A DNA stretch of 64,000 nucleotides from contig JBDRKE010000010.1 of NCBI GenBank assembly GCA_043814315.1, positions 1 through 64,000 of the forward strand, given 5' to 3'. This document shows positions 1 to 6,900 of the stretch, piece by piece; within the stretch, counting starts at the first letter, position 1, and each line of letters opens with the position of its first letter. A program made the position numbers and the translations under genes. The notes beneath the pieces are model-generated. The model did no database searches and was not told the DNA's origin. It was given only the letters and a program-made list of their open reading frames with translations. The stretch comes from JBDRKE01 sp043814315. Lineage in GTDB: Bacteria; Omnitrophota; Gorgyraeia; Gygaellales; Profunditerraquicolaceae.

Positions 1-619
1 TAACAACCTGATCGCTGTCTCAACGAGAGACTCGGCGAAATTGTAGTGGCGGTGAAGATGCCGTCTACCCGCATCAAGACGAAAAGACCCCAGAACCTTT
101 ACTGCAACCTGCTATTGGATTTTGGTTCAATATGTGTAGTATAGGTGGGAGGCTTTGAAGCCTGGGCGCTAGCTCAGGTAGAGCCGCAATGTGAAATACC
201 ACCCTTATTGCACTAAGATTCTAACTTCTTGCCGTGAATCCGGCGGGAGGACAGTGACAGGTGGGCAGTTTGACTGGGGCGGTTCCCTTCTAAAAAGTAA
301 CGAAGGGGCCCAAAGGTTGGCTCAAGCCGGTCGGCAATCGGCTGTGGAGTGTAAGCGCACAAGCCAGCTTAACTGCGAGTCCGGCAGGACAAGCAGATAC
401 GAAAGTAGGGGCTACTGATCCGGTGGTTGAACGTGGAATTGCCATCGCTCAACGGATAATAGGTACTCTGGGGATAACAGGCTAATCGGGCTCGAGAGTT
501 CACATCGACAGCCCGGTTTGGCACCTCGATGTCGGCTCATCCTATCCTGGGGCTGTATAAGGTCCCAAGGGTCCGGCTGTTCGCCGGTTAAAAGGGTACG
601 CGAGCTGGGTTCAGAACGT
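1..619 (+). rRNA. 23S ribosomal RNA, 5' exon (partial, upstream part outside window)
   Basis: This is the large-subunit rRNA from domain IV into domain V. It is recognised by universally conserved blocks: GACGAAAAGACCC near 79, GGGATAACAGGCT at 471-483 (peptidyl-transferase centre), CACCTCGATGTCGGCTC at 522-538, and GGTACGCGAGCTGGG just before the break. Conservation stops after GAACGT at 619 and resumes with CGTGAGACAG at 1331, which defines the intron. The 5' end of the gene is cut by the window edge. Confidence 0.97.
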
Positions 620-1330
620 AGTTAACACTGCGTTTTTCCGTAGTAATACGGAAAGAGAATTGACTTATATCGGTGAAGCCCGACTGCAGACCTCCGAACG
701 CTGCAAGGGTAATACCGAGGGAAGGTTGTAGATGCGAGAAGAAACCAAAGCGTACATCGCAGGTTTTCTTGATGGCGATGGAAGCATAATGTTTCAACTC
801 ATTGAACGCAAAGACTACATCTACGGCTACCAAATAAGAGCAAGTGTCTGCTTCTACCAAGACTCTAACCATAAAGAGGGATTGAAATGGTTACGAGACA
901 AAATCGGATATGGTTATATCCGGGATAGAAACGACGGTGTAAGCGATTACACGATTGTCGGCTATGATAAGGTAGAAGAAGTGCTAAAAATGGTACAGTC
1001 GTATGTAGTATTCAAAGCCGTTCATGTGAAAAGAGCATTAGAGCTTCTAAGCGCTATAAGAGAAAGCCTTAAGCCAACACCTGAACAGTTAATAAAGTTG
1101 GCAAAGTTGGTTGATTCTTATGCAACCCTAAACTATTCAAAAAAGAAGAAGAATAATGTCGCAAAAGTCGAAGAATTTTTGAATAGAAAGGGCCTACTTA
1201 CCCCTGTAACGACTGATTCCATAAAATAATTATGGATGAGATGGCTTAAATTTGAAGCCATCATACGTCAACTCCTCGAAAGAGGATGGAGATATAGTCT
1301 ATGCCGCTAGTAATAGCGGGTTTAAACATG
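620..1330 (+). mobile_element. Group I intron in 23S rRNA, with homing endonuclease ORF
   Basis: A 711-nt insertion interrupts the 23S gene between GAACGT and CGTGAGACAG, which corresponds to about E. coli position 2593/2594. Group I hallmarks are visible. The 5' exon ends in U619 and can pair through AACGU (615-619) with GCGUU (630-634), giving the splice-site U.G wobble. A perfect hairpin follows (635-642 with 647-654). AGAC (688-691) can pair with GUCU (1297-1300) as P7, and the last intron base is G1330. The endonuclease ORF lies between the two P7 strands, probably in the P6 loop. The subgroup was not determined. Confidence 0.9.
732..1229 (+). CDS. LAGLIDADG homing endonuclease, I-CreI type
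   Basis: This intron-encoded DNA endonuclease would cut intronless 23S genes at the insertion site and so drive intron homing. At 165 aa it has the single LAGLIDADG motif typical of homodimeric I-CreI (163 aa): YIAGFLDGDGSI at residues 8-19, with D16 in the position of the catalytic, metal-binding Asp. A second similar block, GYGYIRDR followed by VSDY, lies near residues 60-75 and matches GVGYVRDR...VSDY of I-CreI. The basic lysine-rich C-terminal part also resembles that family. The ligated exon sequence here differs from the I-CreI target, as I recall it, at only about two positions. The ORF begins inside intron core structure, so translation probably competes with folding. Confidence 0.93.
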   Translation: MREETKAYIAGFLDGDGSIMFQLIERKDYIYGYQIRASVCFYQDSNHKEGLKWLRDKIGYGYIRDRNDGVSDYTIVGYDKVEEVLKMVQSYVVFKAVHVKRALELLSAIRESLKPTPEQLIKLAKLVDSYATLNYSKKKKNNVAKVEEFLNRKGLLTPVTTDSIK

Positions 1331-1645
1331 CGTGAGACAGTTCGGTCTCTATCTGATGTGGGCGTAAGGATACTTGAAGGGGAGTTCTCTTCAGTACGAG
1401 AGGACCTAGAGAAACGGACCTCTGGTGTTCCGGTTGTCCTGCCAAGGGCAAAGGCCGGGTAGCTATGTCCGGAAGGGATAAGCGCTGAAAGCATCTAAGT
1501 GCCAAGCCCCCCCCAAGAATAGGTATCCCTGGAATCGCAAGGTTCCTGAAGGCTGGTCGTAGACCACGACCTTGATAGGCGCTAAGTGTAAGATCCGTAA
1601 GGATTTGAGCTAAAGCGTACTAATCAGCCAATCGGCTTGGCCTCT
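1331..1645 (+). rRNA. 23S ribosomal RNA, 3' exon
   Basis: Continuation of the 23S gene from CGTGAGACAGTTCGGTC to the 3' end. It contains the sarcin-ricin loop AGTACGAGAGGACC (1393-1406) and the domain VI block GCTGAAAGCATCTAAG. It ends near GTACTAATCAGCC...GGCTTGGCC. The exact 3' end is estimated. A T-run/A-run stem at about 1645-1668 probably belongs to the processing stem. Confidence 0.96.
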
Positions 1646-1783
1646 TTTTTTCGCAAAAGCGGAAAAAAGATCACGAGCTTCTTTCAGGCAAAAGTGTTAG
1701 AAGCGAGGGATAACTGATTCAATTGGTTTATCTGTAGTTTTACCCATACTTGTATGGAGTTGTCAGGGATTTTATAGGAGAAT

Positions 1784-1845
1784 GCACTTGCTGCGCTTCG
1801 CTTGCAAGTGCCAATTTTCCGACAGGTTGTAATATTGAAAATTGG
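1784..1845 (+). other. Two hairpins in the 23S-5S spacer
   Basis: GCACTTG (1784-1790) pairs with CAAGTGC (1805-1811). CCAATTTTC (1811-1819) pairs with GAAAATTGG (1837-1845). The second stem overlaps the first bases of 5S, so it may compete with or guide 5S 5'-end processing. The rest of the spacer (1646-1783) shows no gene. Confidence 0.5.
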
Positions 1846-1961
1846 AGCGTTCATACTGAAGGGGAAACACCCGTTCCCATTCCGAATACGGAAGTTAAGC
1901 CCTTCAAGGCCGATGGTAGTGTAGTCGTAAGGCTATGTGAGAGTAGGTAGATGCTCCTAAA
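1841..1961 (+). rRNA. 5S ribosomal RNA
   Basis: The length of about 120 nt and the core blocks ACACCCGTTCCCATTCCGAA, GGAAGTTAAGC, GGCCGATGGTAGT and GAGAGTAGG are diagnostic of bacterial 5S. The closing helix is TTGGAGC (1842-1848) with GCTCCTAA (1953-1960). It follows 23S as usual and is followed directly by a terminator. Confidence 0.96.
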
Positions 1962-1968
1962 ATAAAAG

Positions 1969-1999
1969 AGCCCGTAGTTTATAAGCTGCGGGCTTTTTT
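1969..1999 (+). terminator. Rho-independent terminator of the rRNA operon
   Basis: AGCCCGTAG and CTGCGGGCT form a GC-rich stem with an 8-nt loop, followed directly by TTTTTT. It starts within 10 bases of the 5S 3' end. Confidence 0.9.
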
Positions 2000-2066
2000 A
2001 TTTTACTCCGAACGATACAAGAACGTTTTTATTTAGGTTTGAGCAAAGGATAAAAACTCCGACCTT

Positions 2067-2402
2067 CTCGCTTAAGCCTAGATAAAGGCGTTATTTTATC
2101 TCTTAAATTAGCCAGCATAAGATAGTTTTTTAATTTAGTTCTCAGCGTGTGCTAATTTATCCCGAGGTCGACAGACCGAGGGACTGGAATGAAATAAAAA
2201 GGCCCAACTACGGGGGTAGCGGGGCCGTTTATCTCCTCGCTTAAACCTGAATAAAGAATTTTTTTGTATCGCTTAAATTAGCCAGCATAAAATAGTCTTT
2301 AATTTAGCTCGCAGTGCCTGCTAATTTATCCCGAGGTCGACAGACCGAGGGACTGGAGTGAAATTAAAAGGCCCAACTACATAACTAGCTGGGCCGTTTT
2401 AA
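2067..2402 (+). repeat. Tandem direct repeat, two ~165-bp units, each ending in a terminator-like hairpin
   Basis: Unit 1 is about 2067-2230 and unit 2 about 2236-2402. Both run CTCGCTTAA...AAATTAGCCAGCATAA, then TTTATCCCGAGGTCGACAGACCGAGGGACTGG, read here in two parts (TTTATCCCGAGGTC and GACAGACCGAGGGACTGG). Both end in GGCCCAACTAC with a pairing arm and a T-run. The inner GAGGTC/GACCGAG hairpin and the end hairpin with flanking A and T runs suggest small RNAs or bidirectional terminators. There is no ORF. The flank 1999-2066 shows nothing else. Confidence 0.75.
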
Positions 2403-2408
2403 TTTCAA

Positions 2409-2466
2409 CCCCGAGATCATCGGGGTTTAGGTAGGTGATAGGCGGTGCCTATCAACCAAGCCTCTT
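2409..2466 (+). other. Hairpin pair: terminator-like stem plus AGGTGATAGGC hairpin
   Basis: CCCCGA/TCGGGG (2409-2425) followed by TTT is a short terminator-like stem. It is followed by AGGTGATAGGC and GCCTATCAACC, a second stem at 2437-2453. The same arrangement (CCCC/GGGG stem, T-run, AGGTGATAGGC, CTATC, CCAACCTCC) recurs at 25378-25450, so this is a recurrent element of unknown role. Confidence 0.5.
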
Positions 2467-2750
2467 TTATGTTAAGTAATATAAGTATGCAATGCTTTAG
2501 CGTCAAAATCAAGAGTAAATTAGCCTTTTCGTGAAAACGTTTTCCCCGCAGGAGGCGGGGCACTTGCCCATCGGATAGGGCAAGGTGCAAGCGCAGTGCA
2601 AAATTAATAAGACGCTTTACGTAATCGTCTATAACTAATTGAGATGGAAAACAAATATCCCAAGCTCAAGCCCTCCTAGGCCCTTCGCTCGCGTCTAATT
2701 AAAAATCAATGTTCGCTCAGGGTCAATTTCTGACAACTGATAGATAGGAA
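2467..2750. other. Non-coding stretch with two adjacent hairpins
   Basis: No supported gene. CCCCGC/GCGGGG (2544-2560) and CTTGCCC/GGGCAAG (2563-2584) are adjacent perfect stems with no T-run. The rest is unremarkable AT-rich sequence. Confidence 0.4.
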
Positions 2751-2778
2751 TTGAATTTTTTGTTTTGGGGGATATAAT
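2751..2778 (+). promoter_or_regulatory. Sigma70-type promoter for the DUF2284 gene
   Basis: TTGAAT (2751-2756), a 16-bp spacer and TATAAT (2773-2778). The start codon of the next gene is 22 bases after the -10 box, with AGAGG as ribosome-binding site. Confidence 0.6.
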
Positions 2779-2799
2779 AAGGTAAGAGGTTGAGATTAA

Positions 2800-3312
2800 A
2801 TGAAGAAAACGTTAAGCTATTTTCGTAAGCGAGCGATTGAGCTAGGGGCAAAGAAAGCCAAGATTATTGCGGCTTCATCGGTTAAAACCGCGCCCTGGGT
2901 AAGATATAAGTGCCAGTTCGGCTGCGATGGTTACGGAGGATGCCTTACCTGTCCGCCAAACTCGCCTACCCCTGAACAGACGCAGAAGGTAATCAATTCC
3001 TATTCTAAGGCTATCCTTATTCATGTGCCAAGCGCATGGAAGGCGGATATCTCTGATATTGTTTCAAAATTGGAGAAAGAGGCGTTCCTGGCCGGTTATT
3101 ACAAGGCGTTCGGCATGGGAGCGGGCCCTTGCAGGCTGTGCCGGGAATGTGACTTTAAGAACGGCTGCAGGCATGCGGATAAGGCAAGGCCGGCCATGGA
3201 GGCATGCGGGATAGATGTATTTAGAACCGCGCGCAATAACGGTTTACCCATCAATACGGTTGATTCGCTGCGGTGCAAGGCCTCTTATTTTGGCCTGGTG
3301 CTCATTGAATAA
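2800..3312 (+). CDS. DUF2284 metal-binding protein
   Basis: This 170-aa soluble protein of the DUF2284 family, a cysteine-rich predicted metal-binding group of unknown reaction, is usually found near corrinoid or redox genes. Visible features are Cys38, Cys42, Cys48 and Cys51 in a CxxxCx5CxxC cluster followed by PPNSPTPEQ. A second cluster, CRLCREC with a further C, lies near residues 110-125. The downstream stretch MEACGIDVFRTARNNGLPI is typical of the family. Length matches the family. The gene stands alone with its own promoter. The function and the bound metal or cluster are not deducible here. Confidence 0.85.
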   Translation: MKKTLSYFRKRAIELGAKKAKIIAASSVKTAPWVRYKCQFGCDGYGGCLTCPPNSPTPEQTQKVINSYSKAILIHVPSAWKADISDIVSKLEKEAFLAGYYKAFGMGAGPCRLCRECDFKNGCRHADKARPAMEACGIDVFRTARNNGLPINTVDSLRCKASYFGLVLIE

Positions 3313-3348
3313 GAGAGAGGCCCCGTGGTATCTGAAAAGAGGTAAGGT

Positions 3349-3586
3349 ATGCTGATACTCGTGAAGATTATCGGAATTTTTATAACCTGTATGGGGATTG
3401 TGACTTTTTTAAATCCGAAACCGGCGAGAAAGATAATGGCTTATTGCCGGCCTTCTTATCTTTATCCTAGGATTAGAAAGGATAAAAGCCATGCTTGATT
3501 GGTGGAATAAAAAACCAGATTCCTTTTTACGCCTGATGAGTTTGTTCATTTTTACCTTTGGTGCTTTAATTCTTTATTCTGCCTAA
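3349..3586 (+). pseudogene. Small membrane protein gene, apparently frameshifted
   Basis: Two overlapping small ORFs follow AAGAGG. 3349-3498 encodes 49 aa with a hydrophobic N-terminus and then NPKPARKIMAY. 3491-3586 encodes 31 aa ending in a hydrophobic helix (RLMSLFIFTFGALILYS). Reading frame 1 up to about 3436 and then frame 2 from 3437 gives one uninterrupted protein of about 78 aa with three hydrophobic segments, including WLIAGLLIFILG. That layout resembles small DUF2065-like membrane proteins. I therefore read it as one gene broken by a frameshift near 3436, either a mutation or a sequencing error. Two coupled micro-proteins are the alternative. No function is assigned. Confidence 0.5.
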
Positions 3587-3723
3587 AAAGAATGGGGTCA
3601 GAATATTCTTTTTCAGAAAATAATTCTGAACTCATTTTATTGATTCAGCCCTGTTTTTAGACGGTGGAATTATGTGTCTTAAATTCGCTTTCCAAAGAAA
3701 AGAAAACGTTTTCAAAAAAAAGC

Positions 3724-3752
3724 TTGACAAAAGGAGAATTTTAAGCTATATT
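3724..3752 (+). promoter_or_regulatory. Strong sigma70-type promoter upstream of the mega-protein genes
   Basis: TTGACA (3724-3729), a 17-bp spacer and TATATT (3747-3752), the best promoter match in the window. It lies 235 bases before the start codon at 3988, which implies a long leader. Confidence 0.75.
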
Positions 3753-3793
3753 CCTCACAGTTGTAATTTGACATAATTTAACGTTATTATAGG

Positions 3794-3838
3794 TCCGTTT
3801 CCTGCATGTTTTGGAGGAACAAGCAGGAGTGCCACGGA
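3794..3838 (+). promoter_or_regulatory. Structured leader RNA upstream of an attenuator-like terminator
   Basis: TCCGT (3794-3798) can pair with ACGGA (3834-3838), enclosing CCTGC (3801-3805) paired with GCAGG (3823-3827). The 17-nt loop contains GGAGGAAC. The element lies between the promoter and a perfect terminator, as in riboswitches and attenuators. It matches no riboswitch class I know. A free-standing small RNA of about 120 nt is the alternative. Confidence 0.45.
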
Positions 3839-3845
3839 GAATTCA

Positions 3846-3881
3846 AGCCGGACTGACTAAAGGGTCAGTCCGGCTTTTTTG
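3846..3881 (+). terminator. Strong intrinsic terminator in the leader
   Basis: AGCCGGACTGAC (3846-3857) and GTCAGTCCGGCT (3864-3875) form a perfect 12-bp stem with a 6-nt loop, followed by TTTTTTG. It lies upstream of the 3988 start, so either it attenuates the mega-protein genes or it ends a separate small transcript. Confidence 0.85.
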
Positions 3882-3987
3882 TTTTTTAGATAATAAATAG
3901 TTTTAAAAAGACTTGTTGCAAATCGCATGGTTCAAAACAAATCATCTTTCAAAAACCTATTTGTTTCAAATAAAACAGGAGGAAAAA

Positions 3988-6900
3988 ATGTCGCGTAAAG
4001 TCTTTTCTTGGCTCATTATTCTGTGCATGCTCTTCCAGCAGACCGGCTTTGCCCAGGGTCTTTCCCAATTAGAACTATCTAATTATTTTACTAAATCATC
4101 CAATGCCTTTTCAGGGCCAGAGAAGTTTAGTCCCTTGCATTTACGGTATTTTTCCTATGACCCGCTCACGGATAACTTCCAAATTCTAATCGATAAGGGA
4201 GACGTAAAGGGAATCAAAGAAAGCCAGATTAAAGAACAAGGTCAGAGACTCCTAGAACATTTTCTTGTTGGTGTAGCTCTTCCTGATGACAATTTCTGGG
4301 TTAATCTGCGTCCTGACTCAGAAGACCAGGTTATTGACCCTGCATTAGCCAGGACTGATTTAGGAAAGGTTCTGCTGGAAGCCGACCTGCAGCTTAAGAA
4401 AGATGTTGCAAGGTTTACTTCTCCCCAGACTCCTGAAGGCAAAGATTATTGGAATAAACTATACCAGAAAGCTGAGCAGATTTTTGGCTCTGAAAACGTA
4501 AATATTCCTGCTCTGGTACGTCCCTGGATAGTTCCGGGTGAAGTCATTATCCGCGAGAACGCAAATTCCGCTTATGTATATAAAGGAGTATTAAAGGTCA
4601 TGCTTGAGCAGGATTACTTAAAAAACTCCGCTGACTATAACTTCAGTGACCCCCGGCTTAAAGAACTAAACGAATATTCTTCGCAATTAATCCGCGAAAA
4701 AATCATTCCTAAACTTACCAGAGAAGTGAACTCATCTTCCAGATACGCCTCCTTAAGGCAAGTTTTCTATTCCTTAATATTATCCCGCTGGTTTAAGCAC
4801 AAGTTTGCGGGTGAAACCGGACAGTACGCAAGCCTGATTAACACCGGAAACCTAAGCGGCTTAACCTCTGAAGCATCATGGTCAAAAACAACATATTTTA
4901 AAGAATATCAAAAGTCCTTTGCCAAGGGTGAATACAATATTAGAGAGCAAGTGAATGGAGCGATGGGGCCGGTTATCAGGACTTATTTTAGCGGCGGTGT
5001 GTCTCTTATGAAAAAAGATTTAGTGACACCTACGGTTATTGATTCGACTTCGCCAATAGCAACTTTTACTGGAAGCAGCCCTATGGTAACTGGTGGTTTA
5101 GGAAAAGATAAGATTTCTCTTGCCGGACAAGCAAACGGACAGATTGTGCCGGACTTAGAGGCTGGAGCATTGCCAATCAGTCCAGTGGAAGCGAAACCTC
5201 GGGTTGCCAATTCGCCGATGGCACAAATAAGAACTGACTTTACAGTGCCGGAGGGCCAGAAACCAGGATTTTTTACTAGCGACTACCATTCGTATGTGAT
5301 AAGCGAGTTATTCGCAAATCCTGTCGAGCAGATTCCCGATGCAGTTGTGAACGCAGTCAAAAGAAAATTAAAAAAAGATATGGCGGAAGGAAAAATATTA
5401 AGCGCAGAGGTAAATGATTATGGCGCTTCTGAAATAAGTATCCAGGTTACCCATAGGTTTGGCGAACTAAACGCTGCTGTCCAAAGATTGATCATGGAAG
5501 CTATGAAAGAAGGAGCTTTAAAGGCCCAAGAACTTGGCCTGTTGAAAAAAGACATAAATATAGCTTCAATGAGCTTAGAGGATTTAGCCAAGAACCTTAG
5601 AGTAAAACGCGAACCATATTCCATAACTGAGCGAGGCTCAGAGTCATTCGTAAGAGTTAAGTTGATTGGTGCTGCCATCGGAGCAGCCAATATTAAGCTC
5701 TATCATCAGTTTTTTATCCCTGGCGCTACGCCGTTACAACCGCTAGGGCTTCTCATTAAAGTGGATACTAAAAAGAAAGACAAGCTTCCTGTGCGCGGTT
5801 TTAGAGCTGTGGTGAGAAGAGTTGATGATGTCTTAAAGGGAAAACTTGACGGAGATGTTTGGGAATATGAAACGTCTGTAGAAGTAGAAATAGATGGCGT
5901 AAAATATCCTGGTGTAGATCAAGGTCGCCAACTTTTAACCAAGGCTGGCCAGCCCAATGAGTTTCTTATTACTGAAGTTTATCCTGTAGAAGGCAGCCTT
6001 GTGACTTCAACCGAACCATTGGTTAAAGTAGTGTATCAGCCGGTTTATGGAGAAGATGGCAGCTTAAGAACACTTAATCCCACATTTTTGTGCAGAAGCC
6101 AAAGCGGCGCAGATGCTGTGGCTGGAGTTGCCAGCATGTTTTATGATGTTAATTTTGTTCCCGGTGGAAATAACGGAAAGCGTTATGTAGTCACAATGCC
6201 GGTAACCAAAAAAGAGGCAAGGAAAGCTCCCCCTGAAGGGATTGCCTATGTTGTGGTTGACGGTTGGCAATTTAAGGGAAACGGCATCATCCCTCAGGAA
6301 AAAGACGGAGTTATTGATCATGTAGGTATAAATCCTCCTGCACTGCAACCCGAGCGAAAATTGGCTAAGTGGCTTGCGTCAATCATGACGACCCATAAAA
6401 AGGACCAGCCATATATAGCTCCCTTTGCAGCAGAGGAAGAGGTTGAACCACTAAGAAAGGCGCAAAACCATCTTTTTAAGCGCGCGCCCAAGGAAGCAGA
6501 TATAGACCTGGTTATGGATGAAGTAGAGGCAAAAGTGGAGAGCGGTAAATTAATATCTTTTCATGACATTAAAGCTGACATGGGAGGAAAAGATGGGCAC
6601 AACTTTACTCCCGAATATATGTTGGCAATTGATAGGACATCGCAGATAGAAGCTATTGAAAAGGGAGAGATGACCGACGGAAACATCATCGGTTTTGTTG
6701 AAAAGAGCCGTTTAAAAAACGGTACAACTAACAGCATCGGTGATGATGAACATATTATATCATTAGGGGATAAATCGCGCAACGGTGCAAATGCGAACCA
6801 ATCGTCGTTTACAGCATTGACGCGAGGTTATCTTGCGTCTATGGTAGGCAAAAGGACAGACTTCGATCCCGCAACTCCTTTAAATACGAAAGAGGCTTTG

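Noticed and set aside
191..418. ORFs within 23S and 5S rRNA (also 1261-1505 reverse, 1750-1950)
   Set aside because: They lie inside conserved rRNA or its spacer and have no protein-like features.
1771..1840. 5S gene with an insertion (helix I starting at TATAGGAG)
   Set aside because: A normal helix I forms with TTGGAGC at 1842-1848 and gives the usual 120-nt length, so the upstream hairpins are spacer.
3794..3880. Known riboswitch or SRP RNA in the leader
   Set aside because: The SRP GGAAGGAAGCAG loop is absent, and no riboswitch consensus I know fits.
3913..3987. N-terminal extension of mega-protein 1 from ATG 3913
   Set aside because: No ribosome-binding site, and it would place 25 polar residues before the signal peptide. 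ATG 3988 has AGGAGG and matches the start of the paralogue.
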